Source of the DNA: Xenopus tropicalis
Lineage: Eukaryota > Chordata > Amphibia > Anura > Pipidae
Reading direction: 5' to 3'
NCBI RefSeq assembly: GCF_000004195.4
Contig: NC_030677.2
Coordinates: 103,080,329 to 103,144,328 of the forward strand
DNA length: 64,000 nucleotides
The notes under the pieces were generated by a model. It was not told where the DNA came from. It made no database searches and was given only the letters and a program-made list of their open reading frames with translations. Below, in pieces: positions 11,129-25,297 of this stretch; position 1 is the first letter of the stretch; each line of letters opens with the position of its first letter. A program made the position numbers and the translations under genes.

Positions 11129-12570
11129 CCTTAAAGTTTTAGGTGATATGAACTCTCAAACATCATTATCATAACTACACAAAACTTACTGCTGATCATA
11201 AACCATGCCCTTCCAACCATATACTGTAATTAAAATGTGACATTCATTGGTATATAAACAGCTAATGTTGAGACTAAGAGCTTTATTATAAAACAAACAA
11301 AAATAGACAAAGAAAAAAACATACAAAACAGTAGGTATAAAAAAAAATCTATGGATGAAAAATGTTGAGAGATACAGATAGAAGTTGGGTTACTGGCAAA
11401 CTTGGCAAATAGATGGTTATGCCACTGGACTGAATTCACTTGGTTTCAACAGTGGAAAAACTGCATCATCTATTTCATGAATATGCTGACCTCAGTTTGC
11501 ATTTGGCTTTTTTTTTAACATTCGGCAATAAATAATTTATAATAATTCATTTTGTATTAATTTTACTGTTGTCATTTATTAAGAAAGAAGGTATTTTCAA
11601 ATTAGCTGTAGGTACTCCCTACCTAAGAAACATTTGGACTTTCCAAACGTATTAAAAATTGATTTTACATTTATTATATTTGCACTGAATTCCTCAATTC
11701 ATACCTAGTTGTCATAAATGCCAATTCATTTATAAAAGTTAATACTATGCAACTGAAATTTTTCAGGACAAAACTACACTTCAAAAACCACCTCTAAAGG
11801 ATTGGAAATATTCTAGAATTCTTTATATACAATATTCTACAATTCCAAGTATAAAATTGAGTGTTAGAAAATCAGTTATTTTCCTTGCTGATTTACAGAT
11901 CTTAGAAAGGAAACGGAAAGGTATAAATGGCGGGTTGTTTGTTAGACACCCCCCCACCAGTGATTTAAATTGGTTACTGAAGACCGTGGGACAGTGCTCC
12001 TGCTATCAACTGTGCTGCCCTGTGGTACTAGTTTAAGAGCTTTGCACCACAGTTATCTTTATCGTTCAAAATCTTCACTACGTTCCAGTCGTGGTGCAAA
12101 CACGCAGTACGGTTAATCTAGAAGCTGAAAACGGAAGCAAAAAGCTGTCTTTTCACTCTACTGCGTTTGTGCATCTGACCTGGGGGTTCAGAAGATCAAA
12201 GAAGTAGAAGAGGATTGTGAGGTGTTGCTCCTACAATAGTATCTCTAACTGGTGTAATTTTCAGCAAACGAAAGCAGTACTAAGCTCATTGGGGTGCCTA
12301 AGACCCTTTCTTCTCCTTGTGAAAAAAGCAACAGGAGTACAAATTATTGTAAAGAAGGGATATTAGGCGTCATTGTTATATTGTGGTTCTACTTATTGCT
12401 TCAAAAGTGCTTATTTTTTACAAAGTGGGCCCTTTCATAGATATTACAGAAATGTGATCTTTTTGAATCAAAGTCAAAGCTGGGAGGTGCCTGCGCAGCA
12501 AGTATTTTCTGGGCAAACATGCTGATCGGATTTATGTAGTTTTTGTTACTGATGAGATTGCGTGATGTTG
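11129..12570. other. ankle1 3' UTR and downstream region with a T2-like fragment
   Basis: On the minus strand this follows the ankle1 stop codon. Possible AATAAA signals on that strand lie at 11669, 11574 and 11282, but the true polyadenylation site cannot be chosen. About 12120-12330 resembles the repeat family seen at 41753-42094. No other coding sequence is seen. Confidence 0.45.
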
Positions 12571-12743
12571 TCATGAACCTGAGCGTATGTCTGGGGGTCG
12601 AAGCTGACGTTCTCCCTCAGCCAAGAAGATCTGCATTGCTCTGTGCAACATGTGTACACCAAGCAGCTGACGGCGACTGGGGCTCCAACTCTGCAACTGG
12701 CCATAGTAAACACCCTTCTTTTGATTGGTTAACATCTTCAAAC
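12571..12743 (-). CDS. ankle1: ankle1 coding exon 9, C-terminal end of the nuclease
   Basis: The exon encodes LKMLTNQKKGVYYGQLQSW then SPSRRQLLGVHMLHRAMQIF and LAEGERQLRPPDIRSGS, followed by TGA at 12573-12571. The Asn in LTNQKKG is a typical late GIY-YIG residue. The acceptor is TTTTTAAG; the first two bases complete the Gly codon begun in exon 8. Confidence 0.93.
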
Positions 12744-15700
12744 CTTAAAAACCAAAAATGAAAATTGCATCACACCAAGTTGGAGGTATAACATATATTT
12801 CTGTTACACTATGTTTCATAACTGATTATGTGATTATTATTTTATGTTACATAATTAACCAGGGGTAAGCAAGACAAACTGATGCAAGCCTGAATGCCCA
12901 TATCTTTATTTAAATTGTTCTATTTAATATGACCCTTTTATTTTCTTAACTAGCATACTATGTCTAATTTGTAAAAAACACACCTTCCGCCATTCATCAT
13001 AATCTTATGTATCTGCATACTTTATACATTTAATCTTGATTTTATAATATTTAAACTTGATTTTTTCCACCAGCACATTTGGGTAGCAATAGAACTAAAT
13101 GTGCTCCATTTCTAGCATCTATAGCAGTGAATCAGCAGGTAGCATTGGCTGGTAAGCTGTATAAAAATACACATTTGGTTGTTATAGGTTACTGGACTAT
13201 CTTCAAGTTTGCCACCTTTTAAAGGGATGGTTAAGTTTTACATTAACTTTAGTATGTTATAGAATGTCCTGTTTCTAGCAACTTTGCAATTGGTCTTTAT
13301 TATTTATATTTTATAGTTCTTAAATTATTTGCCTTTTACATCTTTTCAGCTTTCAAATAGGGGTCACTGACCCCAGCAGCCAGCAAAACTATTGCTCTGT
13401 GATCTTACAATTGTATTATTATTGTTATTTTTATTACTTATCTTTCTATTCAGTCTTTGTTCTATTAATATTCCAGTGCTTGGTTGCTAAGGTAAACAAG
13501 ACCCTAGGAATCAGATAGCTGCTAAAATTCCAAACTGAAGAGCAAATAAACAAAAAGCTAAATAACTGAAATACAACAAAAAATAAAAAATGAAAACCAG
13601 TTGCAAATTGTCTCTAAATATCTATGTCTACATCATACTAAAAGTTAGTTTGAATTTGAAAAACGCCTTTAATGCAGTAACCCCTTCTTTGAACAGGTCT
13701 TACATAGCCTCCTAGCCCATAAACCATAACCAGACTATATTCAAAAATTAATTGCTACAATTTTTTTTTGCAAAAAGTTTTACCAATTGTATCCACCATG
13801 CATGCTTCTCGTGTATACGCTTCCACGGGAATGGTGTTCTGGAAACAGTGTAGAGAAATCACCCCATGGCCACTATTCCAAATGTCCAGAATGTGCTGCA
13901 CCTTGGGACAAGGCTGGAAAGCAATGAATCAATCATGAAAACAAATAATTTATTTTGACCTTTGAGAAAAGCGCCAAACTGTGGCATTAGGTCATGAACT
14001 TGTATAGAACGGGTATTCAATACTTTTTGGTTGTAAACAAGTATAAATCCATTGAGAAGTAAATTAATTTTCTCAAAACAGTCTTTTGCTTAAGAAAAAA
14101 CAAGTTTGAGCTGTTTTTTCCTACGAGCAGCCCATATACAAAATATAGTCTTTTTGTGTATTCCTAACCAGAATGTTATTGTGTATTAGTGCATAGAAAT
14201 CATAAACAGGCTAAAGTATTTCAAGGGAAAATTCACTCTTAATATAACTTTTAAGGAAGGGGTTCATTTACTTACTACAAGTACAACCATTATCTTGCAA
14301 AATTTGGCACAGTCATTGTGCCAAAAGCTTAATTTATTAAAAGGTAGTTGCATCCAAGACCACTTCTTGAACTACAGTATAGTTGCGCACCGCTGCCTTT
14401 GTCATGCCTTCTGTTACTCATTTTGCACATGTGCATCCATTGACACAGGGGAACACATCATCTGAAGGCAGCAGTAGCTCTAGGGTTCTCACAGCAAGCT
14501 ATGTCAAGAAATTAACACATTTTGACTTTCCGTGAAATTCTGTCCAATTCAAGTTGAAGAGCATACGTAAATGCAGACATTTTGATGCACAGACCATATA
14601 TATCAGGCATACCTCTGCCTTGCAGAGAAATGATGCTGAATTGTGGGTAAAATGCATGTTGTATCTGAAACTGCACTTGGTACATTGTACTTGCCATAAG
14701 TTAATGTCCCTTTTAGACAACTTTTAAATAGTAATAAGGTGAAATTACATTGCAGTTAAAGGGGTAGTTTAACTTTGAGTTCAAATTTAGTAGGATGAGC
14801 AATTAATTTTTTATAGTTTTTAAATAAAATGCCTTCCTCTTCTGCCTCTTTTTAAGCTTTCACATGGGGGGTCACTAACTAACAAGATATCATCTGTAGA
14901 CAGATATTTTTTCCTTCTAAAAAAATATTCTTTGGGACCTTGACATCAGTTTAGTATGGATTTTGAATATTGCAGGAACAAAGGCCCAGTCATTCGTTTT
15001 AACCCTCCTCAGAGTCTATATCAATGTTATAATTAGGCAGCTATTCTACAGTGATAAATTTCTGCTACCTTTCAGAGTGAACCCATCAGTATTTGCTCCA
15101 CTCCTTCAAAGAGACACTCCTATCAAAAGCACACTCCCAGTAAAGCTATTAGCTGTCATGCACCTCCAGGTTTAAAAATATATGAACAATGTTTGGGCAA
15201 AGCCTTTGCCCTTTTACATCAAGTACCACAAGCATATACAACAACCTATATATATTCCTCTCATATTGTACACACATCTGGAATTTCCAGAGGCAAATAC
15301 AGCCTGTAAAACACATATGATCCATGCTTTTACTTGGTAAAACTTTGGCACAGGGAGAACAGCCAGAAATAATAAACAATAAAAAGGCAGTTATTATTCC
15401 TAGTCAATAATTCTACAGCCCCCCAAACATAAGACGAGAAGTATTTGGGGGCTTAAATTTTTTACCTTTTTGTTCTTGCTTTTGTAGTGGGTTAAGGCCT
15501 CATAGAGGTGGAAGTATGGACGCGATCTTTTTCCTTTGCCCACATAAAAGATAGAGCTGATGAATGTCCGAAAGCAGTCAGGCTTCGAAAGAGTACGACA
15601 GCGTGCAGGCAGATTCCGAGTGACTCTGTAGGACAGACAACATTTTTGTTGCTTTATAACTTTTAATTTGTAGTTAACAATACAGATACATTCCAAAGGC

Positions 15701-18210
15701 AACAAAGATAATATTTACTATTTTATTTTTCCTTTTTTTAATTGGCCAATTAAGAGGGTTGAGAGAGTTGGGGTTGAGATTAGGGACATCATGAATAAGT
15801 TGAGGTTTGACTTAGTTGAGAAACAATTGTTGGCTTTAAAAAGGGAAACAGATGATCAATATGTGTCCTCCAACCTTAGCAAAGGTGAACGTTTGGCACT
15901 TAAACAGTTAAGGGAAGACAAGTCCCTGGTAATTAAAAGTGCGGATAAAGGGGGGATGGTGGTAGTTTTGGATACAGCCGCTTACAAAGCTGAGGCAATG
16001 CGGCAATTGAGTGATGTTTCCACTTATAAGATCCTGAAATTCAACCCTACTGATGATTTCACACGGATTCTTAGTGCTTTGATTTTTAAGGCCTATACTA
16101 ATGGTCTCATCAATACAAAAATTAGGGATTATTTGATCCCCACTAATGTTAAGATTCCTGTGTTTCATCACCTTCCGAAAGTACACAAGGCAGAGCGGCC
16201 ACCGATTGGTAGGCCTATAGTGTCGGGGATTATGTCCCTAAATGAAAGACTATCTGAATTTATAGACATTTTGTTGCAGCCTTTAGTGTTGCGTTTAACT
16301 TCATATGTTCGTGACACAAAACATATTTTGCAGATTTTAGGGGATTTTGAGTGGCAGGATGGTTTTTCTTGGGGCACGATAGATGTCACAACTCTTTATT
16401 CCTGCATCCCCCATGAAAAAGGTTTGCAGGCTATCTCTTTTCACTTGGATAATTATAGTTCATATGATAGCGTTCTTAAGGATTTTATTTTGGATGCTGT
16501 TTTATATTTATTGGCGCACAATTTTTTTCAAATTTGAGGGTGTCTTTTACCTCCAGAGATGCGGGACCACAATGGGTGCTTAATTTGCGCCCACCTATGC
16601 CAACCTGTACATCTTTGGTGGTGAGGCACCTTTATTACAGCACGTGGTGTTATATAGGAGGTTTGTGGATGGCCTCCTTTTTGTATGGAGGGGCACTGAA
16701 TATGCTTTTTCACAATTTGTGGAATTTTTGAATATGAATGATTTAAATTTAAAATTCACAAGCGAGTATGGTAAAACTTGGATCACGTTTTTGGACCTTG
16801 AATTAAGGTGTCACGGCGGGTCTATTTAAACTGATGTCTATAGGTAGCCTCCCTTTTGAGGGCTGACTCTTGTCATCCAGGATGACAGAGTTCAAAGGGA
16901 TTCCCTTAGGACAGTTTTGTCGATTAAGGAGGAATTGCAATACTGAGGCCAGTTTGGTTAAGCAATCCTGTCAGTTAAGGGATCGTTTTCTAAGTCGGGG
17001 TTACACTATGAAACACCTCTTACCAGCCTTTGAGAGAACGCTTAATATGGATAGGCGGGCTTCTGTTGCATAAAAGATCTGGGGAAATGGCTGGTGGAGT
17101 TCGGGGGGGACCCTTTGTGATGGGGGGCAAAAAAGATGTTCCCATCTTTGTGACTACATATAGTAGGCAATTTTATAGAATCAAAAAGATCATTTAAAAT
17201 TTGTTACCAGTTCTCCTCAATGACCCCCAGTTAGCCCCTGTGGTAGCGGATGGTTGTAAATTTGTTTCACGTACAGCCCCCACTTTGGGCAATTATTTAT
17301 CTCCAACAGTTCTGAAATCAGCAAAAGCTAAAGCTACATGGCTTGATATTAAGGGGACATATCCTTGTGGTGCGCGGAGATGTATTACGTGCACATATGT
17401 CAAGCGTTCCACTGCTTTTGAAAGCACTGTGACCAAGTGTTCTTTTGACATGCGCTTTTTACGCTAATTGCAACACACACCATGTGGTATATTTGTTGAC
17501 TTGTATGAATTGTTCCCTTCAGTATGTGGGCTGTACTATTCGTCCACTTAAACATAGCATGCGGGAACATATTGCACACATTGTTGCAAAAAAAAGTAAT
17601 AGTCCAGTTTCTAGGCACTTTATTGACTGTTGCAATAGTAATGTTGCTTTGCTGCAGATTCAGGTCATTGACAGGGTGTTTCCAGATGAACGAGGTGGGA
17701 ATCTGTGGACGAAACTTTTGCAGAGGGAAGTAAAATGGATATTTATTTTGGGCACGCGCCAACCACATGGTTTAAATTCTATATTTGATATTAATTGTTA
17801 TGTTCCCTCAAAGTGATGTTGCCAGAGAATTGTATATGTCATGTTAGTCTATCTTTCTTTATTTCGTTCCGTTTCATTTTTATACACATAAAGAGAAGAA
17901 AAAATATGTGATGTCATTAATTGATAGGCTTTATATAGCATGTTACTGTCTCAGAATGCATGCCTATGATTAAGTGCGGGTACGCACGAAACGCGCCAGG
18001 CGTTCTGGGTTTTTAAGAATGTAAATAAAGTTTGAGTTTTATTCATTTTCTGGCTGACCATGGTGCTTTGTGAGCTGCTTTCTTCAGAGATTTCAATTAA
18101 GAGGGCAGGCTTAAACCCCAGTAAGATTTAAACCCCAGTGCACATTTATGACACATAGGAATCTTATAGCTTTTCCCATTACTAACCCATCAAAATATAA
18201 TTTCCATTTG

Positions 18211-18258
<48 letters not shown>

Positions 18259-21200
18259 CAAAAATACCTAAAACACAGTAAAAACTGCCTGGGCAAAATG
18301 AGTAAAAATAGGAATTGTGTCTCACCTGGGGTCTAGCAGCAAGTAATTAAAACTGGATTTTAGAACCCCCTCTCTCCACTTTTGGCTCTTATCCGGCTTG
18401 TCAAATTCTTTAGATAGTGTAGATTCATCTGTGCTACTGTCAGGTATCTGAAAACTGCGGAGAGCTAGGGAAAGTTCTCGGCTGAATCCTGAAGACAAAA
18501 TTAAAGTCAAATAACAGATCAAGTGACATTCAACTTCTAAAACCACTTACTTGAAGAAATCTTCAACTTTGGTTCAATACTCTGCCTGCCATATTCTGCG
18601 CCTGTGTGTGCCATACTCTGCCAGCCCTATGCTGCCTGTGTGTACCGAGGGCCTGCCCTGTGCTGCCTGAGTGAGGTGAACTTGGCAGAGGTTTGTTCTG
18701 GGAGTTTGTAAGCATTTGAAAATAGTTATTATATGGTCCATTAGGTGTGTAATTATATGCTGGGGTTTGCTGTGCTATCCACAGGGGAGGAGGAGCCATA
18801 AGGATTTAAGAGTGTGTCTTAATATGACATAATATTATTCTTTTACATATGAATGTAGGGTAATATCCCTAAAGTGTGCACCAACCATTTGGGTTTTTGC
18901 TGCGCTACCACCATTAATGTGGGTATGGTATTTAAAGCATTGTGATAACATGGGTGTGGTTTGAAGTGGGTGTCGTTTAAAAAAAAAAAAAGAGTAGTGG
19001 TCAAAACCAACTTCGATTATCGGCTCTCCACCATGTAGGCCAGAAAAATTCTGGCCCTCGGTACCACAGAAGTTGGACAGCACTGATGTAGAGAATAATA
19101 TTCTAAGACAATTTGCAATTGGTCTTCATTTTTTATTATAGTTTTTTTCAATTATTTCACTTTTTGTTGAGCAGCTCTCCAGTTTGGAGTTTCAGCAGCT
19201 TTTTGGTTGCTGGGGTCCAAATGATCTTAGCAACCAGGGAATAATTTGAATGAGAGACTGATATATGGATAGGAAAGGACATGAAAAATAAAACAAGTAA
19301 TAACAATAAAATTGTAGCCTCGCAGAGAAAGTTTTTTGACTGCTGGGTGTCAGTGACCCCCTTTTGAAAGCTAGAATTGTCCGAAGAATAAGGCAAATAA
19401 TTCAAAAACAATCAAAAATAAATAATGAAGACCAATTGAAAAGTTGCTCAGAATTGGCCATTCTTTAACACACTAAAAGTCAACTTAAAGGTGAACCACC
19501 CCTTTACGGGTTTGTATGCCCCCACCTGAATCCTGCAAAGCATGCTGGGGATGTGGCCAAATTCCAAACTGTATGTGAATTTAGTGCATCCTTAATATTT
19601 TTTATATAAACATACACTGAAATGGTGCAGTACAAAATGCCTTTTTTACCTGAAATTCCAGTGGATCCTCTAACCGATGATTCTTTCAGACGCTTATCTA
19701 GTAGAGCAATGTACATTTTTCTGGTTTGGCTGGTTACAGGTCCTGTTTCCTCTCCCAGCTCATTTAGCCTGCTTGCAATATCATTATTAGACAGTCTGTA
19801 CAATTCAACAGACACTTTATTAGAAGGTGCTATTTGTCCCTGGATAACATTTTGCTTGTTGTTCTTATACTCCCTCCAGTCATAAATAATTGTATCATCA
19901 GAATTCTCACTGATTTCAGTAGCAGACTCATCTGTACAAGGAACATGTCTTTCTATAAGAGAATGGCCCCTTTCACAATCCATATAAAGATATTCCACAG
20001 GTTCAGCCGTACTCTCATTCAAAGGCCGGCCACCAGGAGATAGAGGTACATCTTGGACAGAAGACTCATTAACTGTATTAAGCTGGCAAGAGTTTGGTGC
20101 CCCATCATCTGATTTCAGAACACAAGATAGTCTACTGAAGCTGTAACGTGACACCTTTCTTGTAGGTATATCTTTTGCTACTAAGTCATTCAACCTAGTG
20201 CTCTGCTGCATATTATCTACATGGACAGTATCACCACAACTTTCATCTTCTCCATCCTCTGTAAGCCATGTGGTTGCAGACACCACACTATCTGCTCCAT
20301 GGCTTTCACATTTTTGGTGGCAACGTGTATCTGACTTTGATCCTTCTGTATCTGAAGAGGTCAGGTCATCAGTTAGAAAGTTGCTAATATTTACATTTCT
20401 TACAGCAGCTGCCTGTTGTATTTTCTGTCTATCAGCACATGAAGCTGAATTTTCTGCTTGGTCACATGCCAAGCTACAATGAAACAAACCTCTCCTGGAG
20501 CCACTCATGGCTGACCCATACGGAGACTTTTGAGCATCTGGGCTTCGGATTCTTCTTCCTCGCTGGGGCATTTCCACTGTCTCATCAAAAAGTGAACTGC
20601 TAGAGCGAGAACTGGAAGAAAGAAGACGGCTTTTTGTACGAGGAGTGAAATGGCAAAAGCTTTTTTCCTGATCTGGATGAGACTGGGAAGTCTTAGTTAA
20701 CATCATTATTTTCCTCAGCTCTGTGTTTAGATCGGCATTACTATTATCTTGCACATCTTCTGCAGTTGACTCCACTACAAATGTGTCAGATGTAGCCAAG
20801 AAATTAGAGGGGCTGACTTGTTGCTTGGTCAAAAACATCATATGTTTCAATTGCCCATCCAGTACCTTGGCTTTTTCCCCAGTTAGACTTGTCTGATTGG
20901 TAACTGGAAGAGTGTCCGAATCATATCCCTCAGTTTGTGTTTCAGGGATGGGTGTAAAATTACAGTGACTGACTTGTTGCTTGGTTAAAAACATCATATC
21001 TTTCAGCTGCTTAATAATTTCCTGTTCTGGATCAGCATTATCATGCACATCTTCTGTACCTGGTTCTACTGAAAGTGTGTCAGATGTAGCAATGAAATTA
21101 GAGGAAATAACTTGTTGCTTCGTCAAAAACAACATATCTTTTAATTGCCCATCCAGTACCTTGTTTTCTTTCCCATTCAGATGTATCTGACTAGCAATTG

Positions 21201-24200
21201 GAAGAGTGTCTGAATCATAAATCTGGATTTGGGTTCCACATGTGGATGTAAAATTACTGGGACTGATTTGCTGCTTGGTCAAAATCATCATATCGTTTAA
21301 CTGGTTATTAAATACATGGTCTACATTAACATTACTTGTATCATGCAAATCATGTGCAGCTCCTTCTATTGTGAGTATGTCTGGTTTAGCCATCAAATTA
21401 GATGTTCCGTCTTGTTGCACGGTCAAAACTATGATATCGTTATGTTGCCTACCCAGTACATGGTGTTGTTCTTCCCTAGTCAGTTTTATCTGATTATTAT
21501 CTTTAAGCGCGTTTGAATCATGCAAACAGATTTGGCTTTTGTTGTTTGCAAGAAAGTCCTTGTTGCAAAACATATGATTCCTTGACTGGCCTTTTGAACT
21601 TTTAACATTTAAATTAGTATGTTCACCAGCATAACCTACACACAGTGTTGCAGACTGAGATTTGCATGGAAGTTGTGAGTCTCTCTCTCCAGGACATTGA
21701 CTGTTGTGCACAGGATTCTGATGTTGCCCTAGAGAATCAGTATCATCAGTTTCAAATACTGACATCTTAATATCTGCCTTTTCCTCACCATTTTTTAGAT
21801 TGTAAACATTTGTGCTATTTTTTGGACTGATGCAGCATCCAGAGTCCCGTTTTGACCTCTTTTTCTTTTCAGATGAGGAAGGACTTTCTCCAAGACTAGC
21901 AAAACACTCACTCTCACAACTGTTGTAATTGCTGCTGGAACTTTGATCCTTTTCTTCTGCATTAACACCATTACTGCTATCAAGAATAAAAGTCTTCTCC
22001 AAGCTATCATCATAGGTGGTTTTGCTTTTGCTGAAGATATAGACATGGTCTGGTGACGTTACATCTAAACCTTTTATTTGTCTTGAACGGGAATTGGAGT
22101 CTATTAGTCGACTGCTGGTGGAAAAGTCCAGAATAAGCTCTCCAATAGATTTTAAAAATCTTTTTGCAGATGTATTAGTACTATTGCTACAAATGTCCTT
22201 TTCCATTTGATTTTGGGTGATATTAACATTTTGTGACAGATTACTCGCATTGCACATCAAGGTTTGAGAATTATTTGACAGGTTATTGTTTTCTTTTTGT
22301 TCTTCTTGGGGTAAAACACCTGTATCTATGAGATCAATATATAGATTATCAGAGGCATCTGCAATGCAGTGGCTGGTTTGTGAAAGCTTGGTGCTGCACA
22401 GTACTCCAAAGTCAGTTAGATTATCTTCACAGAAATCATTGTGGATGGTTTGCAAGCTAACACTTAGGTGTTCTGATGATCCCTCATTTTTCTGGTGTGT
22501 CTTGATCTTCAAGTCAACACTTCGTTCCCCCTGTGAGTTGATTTTACCATCCCTGCCTGGAGGATCCAGTTGGCTTGTCACCACTGCATTATTCATGCCC
22601 TGTGTTATATTTTCTTTCTTGCACATAGGAGAAAAAGGATATATTTTGGTGCTACTGTATGGAGAGTTGTCATCTGTAGACTCAAGAAGGAGAGAAATGC
22701 TGCTAATTTGTGTTATATCATCATAGTTTCCATAACCTGCAAAGAAAGGATTCATTTTTACGTTAGAACTTACTGGTGCCATTAATTATAACAAATAATT
22801 GCAAAACTTATGCTATATGATAAAGACTTTGTCTCAATGTGTGTAGGGATTATTTAAATTAAATTACAGCTAGCAACAAACAAACAAACAGAGGTAAGGT
22901 AATGGTATAGCTACATAAGACCCTTTATTTTTGTTTGTGTAATTTAATTTTATAAATGTCTTAATGACTACAATCAGACCAGTTACTAAGCATTCACTAT
23001 CATAAAAGATCCACCAGCAGATGGATATCTGATCAAGATTACAGGCTTCAGGGAACACAGGACTCCATTTTTCTGAAAACAGAGCAAAAGGAACAAGACC
23101 TGTTAAATAATTTACCGCGGTTTTCTTCCATCCATGGGATTTCCACACTCCTGTCATACTCCTGCAGAGCCACAACACATCTCCGATTCCCCTCCATTAA
23201 CGCCAAATCTGATGCAGTATTCCCTTCCTTAGCCAAAAAATAACAGAGGCGCAAGAACAAACACATTAGACTTATGGAACGTGAGAAAACAAAGAGTACA
23301 CATTGTGGCAGGTATTTTTGTAAAATAAATTGTATTGTCTATCAGAAATGTATTTCATTTTTAAAAAAAGAAAGCTTTCACAAGGGCCAGTTGATATTCC
23401 CCTTTCCACCTGTGCCTAAAAACCAATGTGTATGGAAAATAAGACCATTTTGCTTACATAGTGGCATGCATTTCCCTATACATATGCATATCTGCTTCCT
23501 TACAAACACAGGATTATAGAGTTTGTTCGCTTCCATCAGGTGGAGAGAAACAGATTTGCTTCCCTATTTTTTTTTTAATTAAATGAATGCCAGTTTGAGA
23601 CACCACGCAGGTTGATTACATTAAATTACTAACAAACATAGTAAAGCGCACAGTTCATTTATAGTTGTTTATGGTAATAAAAAAAAAAAGTAGCAGCTTA
23701 CAAAACGGTGAATAGATTTTTCCTACATACTTCTTTAAAGCTAGTCTGTTACCACACATCTAAAAGAATTAGTGCTTTCAGTGGGTAACACACTCTTAGG
23801 GGCAGATTCATGAAATCATGAGTTCGAATCCCAAATGGGATAAATTCGGATTTCTGAAGATCGCAAATATCACGAAAATGCTTACGAAAAAAATCATATT
23901 AGTCACGATAATATCGTATTGGCGATCCGAAAGTCACAAAATTTTCATACCGAATGATTGTAAACAGCAGGAAAACCTTTAAAAAATTTTTGCGCAAGCG
24001 TACTAAAAAATCGTGCAATCGGCAAAAATACGCTTGGAGCGTTCAAATGAACGCTCCTAGCGTTCGTGTCTTAGTAAATCTGCCCCATAGTATGTGTTAA
24101 GGTCTGCATAAACGGGCTGATTCTAGCTGCCGATATCGTTTTGGCCCCCTGAATTCTCCCGATATCGCCCACCCGTAGGTGCGATGTCGCCAAGCGAGCG

Positions 24201-25095
24201 GGTCTGAAGGTGTATGGGGACCTTGAAAATTAATAAAGGTAATATATGGTTATCAAGATAGGCAGCAACATACCTTTTCTTATCACCATAGGCTGCAGGG
24301 GTGTAAAACATGGTTAACTTACATCACATCTTATATCACTGTTTTTCCTGGTTCTTCTGGCACATTCCGTGACACAGCTAAAATGTCATAATTAGAATAC
24401 AATATATAGTAGGTAAGCACCATATCCATAGTTTTTGGATTTGGCCATATACAACCTTCTCTACAAAAGATTTGGACAAATACAAAATCAAACCCAAACA
24501 CTTATTTGCATATTCAGATTTTAAAAAATTGCAAAATGTATTAGAGATGCACAGAAAAAAAAGTTGAGACTTTGAGATTTACTATGTAACAAAACAGCTA
24601 AAAATCTGAATCCAACAACTCGCCAGCTAACACTTGCAGTGATCATGTAGAAGTCAGTGGCAGATGTCCTCCCCTTTCCTGGAGGATCCTTCTTTGCTTT
24701 GAAACTTTAGTATATATTTGTAGATTGTAAGCTCTTTTGGGCAGGGCCCTCTTCACCTCTTGTATTGGTTGCTTTATATGTTACTCTGTATGTCCAATGT
24801 ATGAAACCCACTTATTGTACAGCGCTGTGGAATATGTTGGTGCTTTATAAATAAATGATAATAATAATAGAAGTTTTTGGATTTTTAACACTGGTTTTTT
24901 ATCTGACAATTTGAAAAAGTAGTGGTTTTAGCCACTTTTTCCTCACTGAATTGTTCGGTTCAGACTTTTTAATAAATGTCAGACATCTGTGGATGAGTTT
25001 ATTAGAATTTTTAAAAAGAAAAAAATGAGAAACGTGAGAGTTTTAGTAAATCTGACCCTACGTGTTTAGCCAAATCTCAATCCTGGATTCTATAT

Positions 25096-25141
<46 letters not shown>

Positions 25142-25244
25142 AACAAAAAATGGATCGCATCACTCAGGACTTATGAAGAAAACATTCCATCTTTATTAAA
25201 GTGAATAACACAGGAACTGACGTTTCGGCCACAACAGCGGCCTT

Positions 25245-25297
<53 letters not shown>

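Larger units (their letters stand above)
15759..18093 (+). mobile_element. Penelope-like element, 2.3 kb, antisense in ankle1 intron 6
   Basis: CAATTAAGAGGG occurs at 15747-15758 and 18094-18105 and is the 12-bp target duplication. Inside, on the plus strand, are a Penelope-type reverse transcriptase, a linker, a GIY-YIG endonuclease, and a 3' region with a hammerhead-like fold at 17962-18001. The N-terminal part of the ORF is missing. The element lies opposite to ankle1, between the exons that encode the host's own GIY-YIG domain. Confidence 0.93.

Noticed and set aside
14499..14720. Minus-strand frame considered as an ankle1 exon
   Set aside because: The nuclease exons at 13784-13913 and 12571-12743 fit by sequence and phase and leave no missing segment for it.
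19504..19649. Extension of the ankle1 exon 5 frame
   Set aside because: It reads past a good GTAAAA donor into intron sequence and a T2 MITE. The next exon continues the protein in phase.
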